Shown here piece after piece: positions 21,075-32,829 of a DNA stretch of 64,000 bases. Every line of letters starts with the position of its first letter. The stretch's first letter is position 1. The translations under genes and the position numbers were made by a program. The notes beneath the pieces were generated by a model. It did no database searches. It worked only from the letters and a program-made list of their open reading frames with translations, and was not told the DNA's origin. Origin of the DNA: Oasisia sp. SBJ-2009 (taxonomy: Eukaryota; Annelida; Polychaeta; Sabellida; Siboglinidae); contig OZ024861.1 in the NCBI GenBank assembly GCA_964017155.1, positions 33,959,193 to 34,023,192 of the forward strand, read 5' to 3'.

Positions 21075-21110
<36 letters not shown>
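20861..21110. mobile_element. Fold-back MITE with adjacent (TA)n
   Basis: The segment starting TACCTGTCCTGCTTCGACTT (20861-20917) is the near-complement of 21015-21079, which ends CAGCAGGACAGGTA. A TA run (21078-21110) abuts the right arm, and a third, partial arm-like copy (TTCGACTTGCATATTCTTTG) lies near 21153. Confidence 0.65.
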
Positions 21111-21115
<5 letters not shown>

Positions 21116-21672
21116 CTTTCTTTGACAATCTATATATTATTCGGGAAGTACTCTTTCGACTTGCATATTCTTTGCAACAGTAAACCTTTTTTGGTGTTTC
21201 TATTAAATTATATATATATTTCCTATTATCAGTACAAGGGTACTCTAAGGGTGCTCATGACACTAGACTACATGTAGGGTACTATGATTACTATCCTATA
21301 GTATAACAACTTCTAACTAAGTTCTATGATGTTTGTCAGTCATTGCATAAGTTCAAAGGAGATGCAGTCAATTGATTATGTACATCAAGTTGTTGAGCAC
21401 AAGCAATGTGCTCAACATCTTCAATTAGATTAGTGCACTGTCACACCACTGTTTATTAGAATGCATTTAGTGCTATTGCAAACAAACAACAAATGAATAC
21501 ATATTGTTATCTCAGAGGGAACTCATCACAAACAATATATGCATGGTAAATCCTGTAAACAGCTACACAGAGGAATTATTTCATTATACTATAACAGGCG
21601 TGCATATGATAATTATAGTACATACATTTGTAATATATATATATATATATATATATAATTATATATACACTG

Positions 21673-22548
21673 CAGACATGGCACCGAGTAAATGTTCATG
21701 AGTACTGGTACATTGCTGGTGGATGAGTACAAGTACATTACTAAAACCTGAGTACAAGTCCGAGAATATTTTCATGAGTACAAGTACACTTTTAAAAATA
21801 ATAATTAATACTGAACTTCAATCTAGATGAGATGTGTCTTTAATGAATGCAAATGAGTTGGCAACCAGCCAGTGGATAGCCCTAGCTCAGGGTTCCTATC
21901 TCATTTCAAGGGGGAAGTGGGATGTGCTGAGTTCCTTGTTTGTTCTATGCTGGACTACCCTGTTATGTATACTGGGGTTGCCTTATCTCCTATTTTGCAT
22001 AACTCATAGCATTGCTGCTGTTCTTAGATGCTGACTGCATGGTCCTGATAGCCTTTGTTCATCAGAAGCCCTCTCAGTCATCCGTCTGGCTTGGGAGCAC
22101 TGCTGCAGCTCTACTGCCCATCAGTTTATCTGCTTATACTGCATGTTGCTCAAGGACTCATTTTATGATGACCAGTTTCCTGTTCATTTAAATTTATCTT
22201 TCTTGACCACTGCCTTTTTATGAGTTGTATGTAGCATACTTGGAATTAGCAGCTCCTATGCACAAAGCAGTCAAAGCATTTTATCCAGAATGTCTCCTAT
22301 TTATTAACAAAGTTGAGTTATCCTTAAACATAGATAGATAGGTGGAATTATATCTGAAATAACAAAGAATACAATGTTTTTTTAAGTTTCATTTTATAGC
22401 TATAACTAAATTTAGTTTTCCCAGTATATATTAAGGAAGTATTCAGATGTACAGTCAAGTACTCGTAATGGTCTCGTAAGTACGTATGAGTACAATGTAC
22501 ATAAGGTTTATGAGTATACTTCAAAAATGTACACGAGTACTGAGTCTG
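21673..22548. mobile_element. Putative non-autonomous hAT-like element
   Basis: The left side (CAGACATGGCACCGAGTAAA, with CATGAGTACAAGTAC repeats) and right side (TACGTATGAGTACAATG, ending ACGAGTACTGAGTCTG) share a CAGAC terminus and GAGTAC-rich subterminal blocks in opposite orientation. The interior near 22090-22200 resembles the small hAT family at 10531. No 8-bp duplication could be matched, so the borders are approximate. Confidence 0.45.
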
Positions 22549-23129
22549 AATACTATATATGTATTCAGTATATATATTTTTATATATGTATATATACAGG
22601 TGTAGAACTACGCACTAGTCAGTGTTAGTCCATACAATATTTAGTAAAGATAAGGACATACTAGTAAACCTGCCTAATAACTAGTCAGGGTGTCTAGTAA
22701 AGGTCACGCCACGTACAGTAGTCAATCAAGTGCTTATCGTCACAGCATAGACTTATGCAGAGACCCATCATTTGGACGGGTGACAAAAAAATGCTATTGA
22801 GATATACATTCTTTCAAGGAATCATGAAAGTAATCATCATTATATGCTAAAGTAATCACAATTGATTACAGTTGTTTTTTGAGTAATCATACTCATAATC
22901 TTAATCAATTACATTTGTAGTGTAATCACTCCATCTCTGGTATTGACATTCCAAGTTGTAACCCCACTGTGATTCACCAAAGTCGGAATGTAGCCTCTTG
23001 GTCCAATTTTAGTGTTATTACAACAAATAGTGATGTGTTAATTTTAGGAAATATATTTCCAAAATAACATAGCCATGTTTTGCTATAACAATTGTAACAT
23101 GGCATGTCGCATGCATATCACCTTTTCAG
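22549..23129. other. Intronic sequence, small repeats only
   Basis: Short repeats of ACTAGTCA/TAGTAAAG (22610-22700) and AATCATTA/AATCACAATTGATTAC (22820-22930) are visible. The second group ends CCATCTCTGG, like a hAT subterminal region. No gene was recognised. Confidence 0.4.
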
Positions 23130-23229
23130 CTGCATGACATTCGCGAATGCACGGACTGTTTTCCCATTAGTGCTAGCAAACAATGGACAGTTCACAGTCC
23201 TAACAGCGGGCACCAAAGCCAACAGAATC
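23130..23229 (+). CDS. Weak candidate exon (100 bp) before the FN3 array
   Basis: A consensus acceptor CACCTTTTCAG ends at 23129 and a consensus donor GTAAGT starts at 23230. Two frames are open between them. The phase-2-in frame gives CMTFANARTVFPLVLANN and onward, and would leave in phase 0, matching the first FN3 exon. No domain is recognised. It could equally be chance. Confidence 0.25.
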
Positions 23230-23334
23230 GTAAGTTTAATAGCTGGTATGTGGCAACGTCAACTCTGTTGGCTGACAAAGCCTAATATTATTGTTTTAAT
23301 GTACCTCAATGAATCTGTGTGTGAAAATAAAATA

Positions 23335-24165
23335 CAATATTTATATAGCGCCATAATCACACGGTGCTCTGGCGCTTTACAGTACAATAATAATAACTCT
23401 ATAGAGAAATTAAAACATTACAATATTTAGTTAAATCATTTAAAAGCTAAACATATAGTTGTAAATTGAAATAAAGAGTAAAAATACAATTCTATATAAG
23501 GATAGTAAACCTGAAAGGTATAGGTGCAATAAATAATTAAGTAATATATTACATAAAACAATCAAGTAATAAATACATATATAAAATTAAGGGGGATAAA
23601 ATATAGTAAGATTACGGATAAAATGTACTTTCATGGCATTAAAATAAATGAACTAGTAAGAATAAATATCAAGTGCTATTAAAATGGTTGATAAGTCGAT
23701 TTGTTGTCTACGTATTGCTGCCGGAACAGAAATGTCTTTAGTTGCCTTTGAAATTTGATGCAGCTATCACTATTTCTAATGTTAACAGGCTAACTGTTCC
23801 ATAGCGTCGCCGCTGCTTTCGTAAAAGTTCTGTCTCCATATGTTACAGTTCTGGTTCGTGGCACGGTCAACAGGATAGTTGATTCTGACCGTAAAGAGCA
23901 TGTAGGTCTGTAGACGGATAGTAGATCACTCGGGTAGACCGGCGATTGGTGGTGTATCGCACGGTAGGTGTGTGACAAGATCTTATACTGTATTCGGCAG
24001 TGGACTGGAAGCCAGTGAAGTTCTTTTAGAACAGGAGTGATGTGTGAGCGGCGACTCATTCTTGTGATGACATGCGTGCAAACATTCGATCCATCCATCA
24101 TTTGGATGGGTAAAACCCATTGTGGATGGGTAGAGATATCACCAGACGGGTGATGGCCAGGCAAA
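23335..24165 (-). mobile_element. 3' end of a CR1/L2-group LINE, minus strand
   Basis: The minus strand reads ITPVLKELHWLPVHCRIQYK (about 24055-23995), then AIHHQSPVYPSDLLSVY, RSLRSES-like sequence, TVPRTRTVTYGDRTF and AAATLWNS (to about 23793). These are C-terminal motifs of CR1-like RT proteins. The 3' non-coding end reaches 23335, where a TATATAGCGCC/GGCGCTTTAC hairpin typical of such 3' ends is seen. It is truncated at the 5' side. Confidence 0.82.
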
Positions 24166-24559
24166 AAATAAGATCTTCAAAGATTAAATGAAGCCATAGC
24201 TTAAACCATTTTCAGTTGTGCCTTGAAATGGGTGTAACATATGTTGTGTTTGTAGTTTTTTATCAGGTCATAATATACATCTCAATTTGAGATAATGTGC
24301 ATGTGTTCACCAAAATGTGTGTGATTGGCAATAGTTTTATCCTTCATAAAATGCTGGGCTGCACCTGACTTAATTAAGCTATTCACACACTACAAACATG
24401 GACGTAAAATATCCCAGTTTGGGGTGGGAAACCACATGAGAAAGTACATTTAATGTCATTACAATAACAAAATGGCATATCAAGAAAGTGTATAACTTAG
24501 ACTTAAACTGGCTGCCTGGAATCACAAGACCGTTAGACGAATGTATTGTTTTTATTCAG
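24166..24559. other. Intron before FN3 domain 1
   Basis: No gene was recognised. The pyrimidine tract TTGTTTTTATTCAG at the end forms the acceptor. Confidence 0.5.
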
Positions 24560-24818
24560 ATGCAGATTGGCGTCAAGGCAGAATTTGCAGCAACTGTGAC
24601 CACCACCAGCATCTCTGTCACCTGGGACCAAGCTGATGTGGATGGAGTATCATCCTTCAGCATCAAGTTGAACGATGAAGAGAAAGGAGGCAGCACTTCA
24701 AGTTCATCTTCATCCGTCATCATCACTGGACTTACACCTGGCACCACATATCATCTGCTGGTAGAAACTATAAAAAATGGAACCACAACAACACATGTGG
24801 ATCAAGACTACACAACAA
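24560..24818 (+). CDS. FN3 domain 1 exon
   Basis: This exon encodes one FN3 fold: the B-strand motif TSISVTWDQ with the core Trp, then FSIKLND, a Ser-run (SSSSSS, about residues 53-58) in the E-F region, and the tyrosine corner TGLTPGTTYHLLV. It ends at ACAACAA before GTATGT in phase 1. The acceptor at 24559 gives a phase-0 start, unlike the other FN3 exons, which fits it being the first domain after a leader exon. The N-terminal few residues are atypical, so the true acceptor could differ by a few bases. Confidence 0.8.
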
Positions 24819-25043
24819 GTATGTGTTATTTTGCATTTTACATCCAGGATTGAAAAACATAGTGAGCATAGGAAAATATGAGAGGATTCTAACAATGTAA
24901 GCAAATTATTTATATGCAAAATAACATCACCATTTCAACCAGTAACATAGCACAGCTGATTGAATGAAGAATTGCTGGACTAGCAATGGTAATCTAAACA
25001 ATAGTCTCCTGTCCGACATTCAATGATATGAAATCTTAGTATC

Positions 25044-25897
25044 TTAAAGAGAGAAAAAAAACGCAACAGTTTCGCGTCATATACCTAATAGAGTTTATAC
25101 AAAGTAAACATTTCCACATATACTCAATTTTTTTACGTCAGCGGTTTACTCAGAATTTGACTTTAAAGTCTAAAATTCTAACGAAATCCACGATGGTCTA
25201 GACGCCGCCATCAGTGAAGGGTTAACTTGGCTTGGCCATTCAGCGCGCTGCATTCTGTGTCACTGCTGAAGCCGGTCAGCTTCCTGCGACGTTGTTGAGG
25301 GTCAACGACTTCGAGTCTTCGGTTGGCGTGACATCTAGCTGCTGCTTATAGACGTGTATCTAAATCTTTGGTTAAATCTATGGTAAACTTTAGTAATTAT
25401 GCCTTACTGTTCAGCATACGGTTGCAATAATAGTTGAAACAACCGGTAGTATTGAAGCAATGGATTCACGTTTGCGGGCATACTGTTTGGAATCCCTCCA
25501 GTCTAAGTACAGTTCACTTTGCTTGGTCCATTTTGAGGAGAAATGCTTTGAAGTAGACATGTATCATCAGTTGATAGGATGATTTCAGCGATAACAATAA
25601 TAGACAACTTTATATTTACCGTCATCAGACAGCATGTTACGCCCGTTGCCGAGTTGCAGCCATTTCATGACAACAGCCAAACCCCATGCAGGGAATCTGC
25701 GTGGAGGGGTCTCACCGTCGTGATGTCATTCTTCGTCTAAGATGGAGTAGCGCATAGTATTTGGTTGGTTGGGTGTTCAAAAATATTTTTCTGGTAAACC
25801 GCTGGCGTTAAAAAATCGAGTGTATGTGGAAATTGTTTCTTTATATTAACTCTATTAGGTGTATGCCACGAAACAGTTGCGTTTTTTTGTCCTTTAA
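25044..25897 (+). mobile_element. Kolobok-like element (TTAA duplication) with THAP remnant
   Basis: TTAA occurs at 25044-25047 and 25894-25897, immediately outside inverted ends of about 100 bp (AGAGAGAAAAAAAACGCAAC on the left; complement of AGGACAAAAAAACGCAAC on the right). Inversion continues through the block near 25100 with ACATATACTCAATTTTTT. TTAA duplications with THAP-type protein fit the Kolobok superfamily. At 846 bp the copy is internally deleted and non-autonomous. Confidence 0.82.
25399..25580 (+). pseudogene. THAP zinc-finger remnant
   Basis: MPYCSAYGCNN opens at the ATG 25399 and is the typical THAP start with its Cys pair. After stops and frame changes, SKYSSLCLVHFEEKCFEVDM (about 25503-25562) supplies the C-x2-H pair. 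Together these make the C2CH signature of THAP. The AVPTIF-type end is not seen. It is the DNA-binding N-terminus of a lost transposase. Confidence 0.75.
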
Positions 25898-26504
25898 TAC
25901 ATACTGCAGACCTAGGATTGATTCAGCAATGTATTAAAACAGCATTGTTTAGTCTTTCATTTGATATTAATAATCATTATCAAACATATTACAGATATGC
26001 ATAATTAACATTAAAATAGCTATAGATCTTATTGGTGTAACTGATCAAAAAAATTATCTGGTAGTTCACAGCTCCATTGTCAACATTTGCTTCACATGGT
26101 CTTTGGTGTTGCGTTAATAGACTTCATCATTCATGTTCATTTCCATCATAGTTACTCCTGACTTTCTATTGTCCATCCTGGCTGTGTCTGATTGCTCTCC
26201 AGTGCAATGGTAGGGCCAGGGGCTGTATCAATAGTACCAGGTAGATCCCAGTTAAACTGGACAGTTGCTGGCTGTATGGTTTAAGGTATGGCTTCAATTA
26301 ATCTACCGATTGTGTATGCTGGTTGTGTTTATTTTGATGTTTCTTTAATTATCTTTAACATGGTCTGACGTTTGTCCCAGATTCATTAAAGATATATTGT
26401 CACATATAAGTAACAATTAACAAAGATTGAAGATTAATATTCTAGACATCTGTAGAGTGCAACTTTATACACTTCATTGATATTGTCTGCTGCATTCACA
26501 CACA
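25898..26504. other. Intronic sequence, nothing recognised
   Basis: AT-rich sequence with no coding similarity or clear repeat, lying between the Kolobok-like element and duplicated block A. Confidence 0.4.
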
Positions 26505-27623
26505 TGGCTGTTTCTGGTCATCGGATATGAATAACCAGAATGCTAATTACGGTGAAGAAACTAGGCAGAGATTCACATTTCATACATAATTACCAACTCA
26601 TTATATAGTCCAAAGGACTTCAGGGCCATTTTATTTTGCTAAATTTCCAATCCTAAATTAGCAACATCACTTAATCTAGGCAATGCTATTGATACACAAT
26701 GATAGTGGAAAATTATAGTACTGTCTAGTGACAATAATATTAATAAAAGAAAGCATGTGTCAACTGTAGGGCCCCTGTCATAGATTACCGCAATCCCCTA
26801 AATGTTAAAGTGAACATGTCTCTTGATTCTTAAAAAAAGTTTATTTGATTTAAATCGATTGAATTGATTTTTTATTTATATTTTTACTTGAGGCATTGAA
26901 TTTGAATGAAAAGATGATACCTTTTGGAAAAAGGTTTTGGAGTCTTCACTGTATTCAGAAAGGGAATAGCTCAGACATCTAGAAATGCTGATCTTGGCAC
27001 CACTAATGTCAGTTGTGTCATTGCAAGCAGCACATATGTAGATCCCTCCTTTTGATTCTGTTTGGTGAAAGGTCCAATGGGGTTATGGCATCACTCTGCA
27101 TATGCCATTACAGTGTAGCGCTCATATCTCAGAATCCATTGAAGATGTATTTTCCAAATTCTGTCACTAAGCTCATTACATTTTGATTTCATTTTCTCTT
27201 AAAAAAGACTCCTAGGGTCATTTAATGGCCCAAGAATTTTTAGTTTTAAGTTTTCATATTTTTTTCAAAAATTATTTTGTAGCTTTTATCATCATGCCAG
27301 CCCCATTTCTAGTCAATGCAAACATGCTTGAGTGTTGCCTCGTTGACAATCACTATACAAACATTGACGCCAGAGTTGAAGATACCACCAGTCTTGTTAT
27401 GTTCATAACGTGTGAGTTTACAAAGTTTGCTCAGTCACAAGCAGCTGTGACAACGATTGGATGATATGTAGGTTTGTTGCATTTACATTTACGGAGTAAT
27501 ACAAGTGAAATTTCATTCTTATATCATAACATGCACAACTCTACCATATTTTATACATATTGGTTGGTTAATATTGCTAGGCTTTGTTTGAACTAATTCC
27601 ATATGTATGATGTTTTTGTACAG

Positions 27624-27899
27624 AGCCGAATGATCCAACCAACCTCCAAGTGACAGCAACTGTGAACTCACTCGCAGTTTCCTGGACAGCCCCCAGTGGT
27701 GCTGTCACATCATATACTGTCACAGTGAAGGAAGGTACAACAGTAAAGGACACAAAAAGTGTCACTGGAACAACAGCAACATTTGACAGTTCGGCAGCTG
27801 ACAAAAAGCTGACAGCTGGCACGGAGTACACTGTAGAGGTGGTGTCTGTGGCTGGAGTCTTGAACAGTGACTCTTCTCTGTCAGGCAACTTCTATACAA
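27624..27899 (+). CDS. FN3 domain 2 exon (C-type, Q/N subtype)
   Basis: The 276-bp exon lies between TTTTTGTACAG and GTAAGT, phase 1 on both sides. The domain opens PNDPTNLQVTATVNSLAVSW, with the core Trp, and has the tyrosine corner LTAGTEYTVEVV. It ends SGNFYT. Thr and Ser are abundant, as in cell-surface FN3 stalks. Subtype markers are Gln and Asn in LQVTATVNS, TVKDTKS, and NDPTN at the start, which is unique among the copies. Confidence 0.93.
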
Positions 27900-29177
27900 G
27901 TAAGTCAGTCTTGGATTGATTATTTCATTTAAAAATGTGTTCATTCAAACACAGTTTGTGTATGTTTCTAGTTTATGACAGAACAACTCATGGGACAGTC
28001 TTGCCAGATATCTTTGGAGCCAGCGGTGACAGCCTGAGAACAGGATGCAAGACCAGGATGTTTCATGTGACGTTTGTGTGCCAGGGTCTGGATTCCTCTA
28101 GGTGTCAAGCCGGAATATTTCACGTGACCAGACGTAACACTGGGCCAGCATCGTTAGTGGTCATGTGACTGCAGCCACATGACCATAATCCTGTCTGACC
28201 CATTCTGGGTATCTGAGATACTAACCTCCATCATCTATAACAATGGATAAATGGGGCTGGTTGGTGAGTGTCGTGATTCTTTGTTCATGCTCAAGGCAAA
28301 TATGTCAATGAACCAGGAAATTGTTCCACTTGTTAAACTGGAGAATTGTGGATGATTGGATAGTTATATTCCTATGTGTTATGATCGGGCAACTACTCCC
28401 TGCGTAGAGTTATGCATAGTAGGTCATTGTGTCAAGTGGCAGCAGTGGCATACTGCTTGGGCTGTGTGTAGTCACATTTCGACCGTAGTGTCATTGTGGT
28501 GGAAGATGATGATTGGGGAAGGATGGTTAGCATTGTGTTTGCGTTCCCAATAGCACTGTCAATGTGACAAGCCACACATATGTAGATCCCTCTAGCAATA
28601 CAGTGGTGATGAGACCACAAACACTGACGCACGCATAGTCAGATTTTTAGTCCGTTTGATCAAAGGTCCAATGGGGTTATGGCATCACTCTGCATGCATC
28701 ATTAGCACTCATATCTCAAAAACCATTGAAGATGTATTTTCCAAATACTGTCACTATGCTCACTACATTTTGATTTCATTTTCTCTTAAAAAAGACTCCT
28801 AGGGTCATTTAACGGCCCAAGAATGTAATTTTCAGTTTTCATATTTTTTCAAACATTATTTTGTAGCTTTTATCATCATGCAAACATGCATGAGTATTGC
28901 CTCGTTGACAATGACCATACAGACATTGACGCCAGAGTTGAAGATACTACCAGCCTTGTTATGTTCATAATGTGTGAGTTTACAAAGATTGCTGAGTCAT
29001 AAGCAGCTGCGACAACGATTGGATGAGATGTTGCATTTACAGTTATGGAATAATATAAGTGAAATTTCATTCTTATATCATAACATGCACATTTCTACCA
29101 TTTTTTATACATATTGGTTGGCTAATATTGCTAGGTTTTGTTTGAACTAATTCCATATGTATGATGTTTTTGTACAG

Positions 29178-29453
29178 AGCCGAATGTTCCAACCGGCCTC
29201 AAAGTGACAGCAACTGTTGACTCACTCGCAGTTTCCTGGACAGCCCCCAGTGGTGCTGTCACATCATATACTGTCACAGTGAAGGAAGGTACAACAATAA
29301 AGGACACAAAAACTGTCACTGGAACAACAGCAACATTTGACAGTTCGGCTGCTGACAAGAAGCTGACAGCTGGCACGGAGTACACTGTAGAGGTGGTGTC
29401 TGTGGCTGGAGTCTTGAACAGTGACTCTTCTCTGTCAGGCAACTTCTATACAA
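29178..29453 (+). CDS. FN3 domain 3 exon (C-type, K/D subtype)
   Basis: Same length and phases as domain 2, starting 1554 bp downstream of it. Markers are PNVPTGLKVTATVDS and TIKDTKTVTG. The Val in NVPT is the only residue setting it apart from domain 4 in the opening. It can be spliced out or in without frame change. Confidence 0.93.
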
Positions 29454-30729
29454 GTAAGTCAGTCTTGGATTGATTATTTCATTTAAAAATGTGTTCATTC
29501 AAACACAGTTTGTGTATGTTTCTAGTTTATGACAGAACAACTCATGGGACAGTCTTGCCAGATATCTTTGGAGCCAGCGGTGACAGCCTGAGAACAGGAT
29601 GCAAGACCAGGATGTTTCATGTGACATATGTGGGCCAGGGTCTGGATTCCTCTAGGTGTCAAGCCGGAATATTTCTCGTGACCAGATGATACTGGGCCAG
29701 CAACTTTAGTGGTCAAGTGACTGCAGCCACATGACCATAATCCTGTCTGACCCATTCTGGGTATCTGAGATACTAACCTCCATCATCTATAACAATGGAT
29801 AAATGGGGCTGGTTGGTGAGTGTCGTGATTCTTTGTTCATGCTCAAGGCAAATATGTCAATGAACCAGGAAATTGTTCCACTTGTTAAACTGGAGAATTG
29901 TGGATGATTGGATAGTTATATTCCTATGTGTTATGATCGGGCAACTACTCCCTGCATAGAGTTATGCATAGTAGGTCATTGTGTCAAGTGGCAGCAGTGG
30001 CATACTGCTTGGGCTGTGTGTAGTCACATTTCGACCGTAGTGTCATTGTGGTGGAAGATGATGATTGGGGAAGGATGGTTAGCATTGTGTTTGTGTTCCC
30101 AATAGCACTGTCAATGTGACAAGCCACACATATGTAGATCCCTCTAGCAATACAGTGGTGATGAGACCACAAACACTGACGCACGCATAGTCAGATTTTT
30201 AGTCCGTTTGATCAAAGGTCCAATGGGGTTATGGCATCACTCTGCATGCATCATTAGCACTCATATCTCAAAAACCATTGAAGATGTATTTTCCAAATAC
30301 TGTCACTATGCTCACTACATTTTGATTTCATTTTCTCTTAAAAAAGACTCCTAGGGTCATTTAACGGCCCAAGAATGTAATTTTCAGTTTTCATATTTTT
30401 TCAAACATTATTTTGTAGCTTTTATCATCATGCAAACATGCATGAGTATTGCCTCGTTGACAATGACCATACAGACATTGACGCCAGAGTTGAAGATACT
30501 ACCAGCCTTGTTATGTTCATAATGTGTGAGTTTACAAAGATTGCTGAGTCATAAGCAGCTGCGACAACGATTGGATGAGATGTTGCATTTACAGTTATGG
30601 AATAATATAAGTGAAATTTCATTCTTATGTCATAACATGCACAACTCTACCATTTTTTATACATATTGGTTGGCTAATATTGCTAGGTTTTGTTTGAACT
30701 AATTCCATATGTATGATGTTTTTGTACAG

Positions 30730-31005
30730 GGCCGAATGCTCCAACCGGCCTCAAAGTGACAGCAACTGTGGACTCACTCGCAGTTTCCTGGACAGCCCCC
30801 AGTGGTGCTGTCACATCATATACTGTCACAGTGAAGGAAGGTACAACAATAAAGGACACAAAAACTGTCACTGGAACAACAGCAACATTTGACAGTTCGG
30901 CAGCTGACAAGAAGCTGACAGCTGGCACGGAGTACACTGTAGAGGTGGTGTCTGTGGCTGGAGTCTTGAACAGTGACTCTTCTCTGTCAGGCAACTTCTA
31001 TACAA
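30730..31005 (+). CDS. FN3 domain 4 exon (C-type, K/D subtype)
   Basis: Starts 1552 bp after domain 3. Its first bases are GG instead of AG (acceptor GTACAG then GGCCGAATGC), so the junction codon changes. The protein from NAPTGLKVTATVDS to SGNFYT is otherwise nearly the same as domain 3. Confidence 0.93.
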
Positions 31006-31649
31006 GTAAGTCAGTCTTGGATTGATTATTTCATTTAAAAATGTGTTCATTCAAACACAGTTTGTGTATGTTTCTAGTTTATGATAGAACAACTCATGGG
31101 ACAGTCTTGCCAGATATCTTTGGAGCCAGCAGTGACAGCCTGAGAACAGGATGCGAGACCAGGATGTTTCATGTGACGTATGTGGGCCAGGGTCTGGATT
31201 CCTCTAGGTGTCAAGCCGGAATATTTCTCGTGACCAGATGATACTGGGCCAGCAACTTTAGTGGTCAAGTGACTGCAGCCACATGACCATAATCCTGTCT
31301 GACCCATTCTGGGTGTCTGAGATACTAACCTCCATCATCTATAACAATGGATAAATGGGGCTGGTTGGTGAGTGTCGTGATTCTTTGTTCATGCTCAAGG
31401 CAAATAGGTCAATGAACCAGGAAATTGTTCCACTTGTTAAACTGGAGAAATGTGGATGATTGGATAGTTATATTCCTGTGTTATGATCGGGCAACTACCC
31501 CCCCCCCCCGCCGCATAGATTCATGCATAGTACGTCATTGTGTCAATTTACAGCAGTGACAGCAGTGGCATACTGCTAGGGCTGTGCGTAGTCACATTAC
31601 GATTACATTGAGGCAGGGCAAATATTTTGCCAGTCACACAATTTAGTCC

Positions 31650-32005
31650 AAATGATGGGTGAATGGGTTTCTGCATCAAGCTCTACAGCATGGAAGCCAA
31701 ACGCGACATTGGTAGCATTGACTGACATGTTGCCTGAACACAAGCTGGTCGAGCTGCAACAGGCCACGAAGGATGACACAGTGTTGTAGGAGCTTGAGAA
31801 GAGCCATGAAGACAAGACGGCAAGCTGGGAGTACTGGAAATTAAGTACTAAAGCCCCATTTATAGTTCAAAACGAATGTTTAGTTGAAGATGGGCTGATC
31901 TTCAAGGGTGACAGGCTAGTAATCCCTCATATGATCATGAAACAGATACACTAGGGACACATTGTTGTAGATGGATGTCTGCGCAGGGCACACAAGGTTG
32001 CATAA
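31650..32005 (+). pseudogene. Gypsy integrase N-terminal fragment in block A intron
   Basis: In one frame with two TAG stops: LVELQQATKDDTVL, then TASWEYWKLST, LVEDGLIFKGDRLVIPH, and KQIH-stop-GHIVVDGCLRRAHKV. This is the linker before a Gypsy integrase and its His-His-Cys zinc-binding start. A diverged duplicate is at 40650-41015. Confidence 0.75.
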
Positions 32006-32829
32006 GTACTTTTCCTGCTTTATTCTCTTTCTAATCAATACATAGTTTAGGTTTTATCTGTACAACAAGCCAATATAAAACTGTTTTTATGCAAGCACCA
32101 ACACAACTCAAAAGTAGTAATGAAAAAAGGCTAAATGAATTACGTATATTTAACAATAATTTGAAAGCGAAATGTGGGCTCTACACCCCAAGGCCAGTCT
32201 TATGACTGAGCCGCTAACTAATCTCATGTGCCCGGTTGCATGACATGCACCCAAGTTAGGTGGTAAAGTTATCCCTCTCTCTCTAGGTGTCACCTATCTG
32301 AGCGACCGCATGAAACGCGTTGCACAACAGCCACCCAGATGCCGCCCAACTAGAGTATACCAGCACGAGTAACCGATAAGTGGGTTGCCATGTTTTGAGA
32401 ACAAATTTTCTTCACAGAATTAATTTCACCTCTCACAGTCATCATGGCGGAAGCAGTGACACTACAGCAAAATCGTAGGACAATATACTGAGATTGTGGC
32501 CTTAATACAGGCACACGACCAAAGATAAGAACTGTTACAAGGCCGATTCAAATCAACCTTGTCGAACAGGACAGTAAAAGGGATGGAATGCTATAGTGGC
32601 AGACGTCAATGCTTTATCAACGATGTTGCGAAGTGTGGAGGACCTAAAGAAAAACTGGCAATGAGATAATTTTGTTGTCTTCTGTTGGTAAATATATGAA
32701 TAAAAGTGAATTTAAAATGGCATAACTTTTGTTATATAAAATAACTATTAAAATACTGTTTGTAGTGTTTTTAGATGCATTGAACAGAGTTATAAATTTG
32801 AAATATTTTTGTTTATGCTAATTAATTCA

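Larger units (their letters stand above)
26505..32395 (+). repeat. Duplicated block A (FN3 domains 2-4 and introns)
   Basis: This block matches 35207-41300 in the same order and orientation: a shared left flank (26505-27000 vs 35207-35740), an FN3 exon of the Q/N/V/S subtype, FN3 exon(s) of the K/D/I/T subtype, a Gypsy fragment, and a right flank ending near CCAGCACGAGTAACCGAT. Block A has three FN3 exons, block B two. Introns are almost as similar as exons, so the duplication is recent. Confidence 0.9.

Noticed and set aside
22757..22935. hAT-like end CCATCTCTGG with AATCACAATTGATTAC repeats
   Set aside because: No matching opposite end or 8-bp duplication could be found, so no element is called.
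27297..27420. Protein-like stretch (VECCLVDNHYTNIDARVEDTTS) upstream of C-type exons
   Set aside because: Other copies carry a small deletion that breaks the frame, and no splice acceptor fits. Treated as intron.
27577..27888. 103-codon antisense open frame, repeated in every C-type FN3 exon
   Set aside because: It is the shadow of the FN3 coding strand and recurs only because the exon itself is duplicated.
27935..28168. Open frame after each C-type exon (MCSFKHSLCMF...)
   Set aside because: It lies in duplicated intron just after a consensus donor, differs by frameshift or length between copies, and matches no domain I know.
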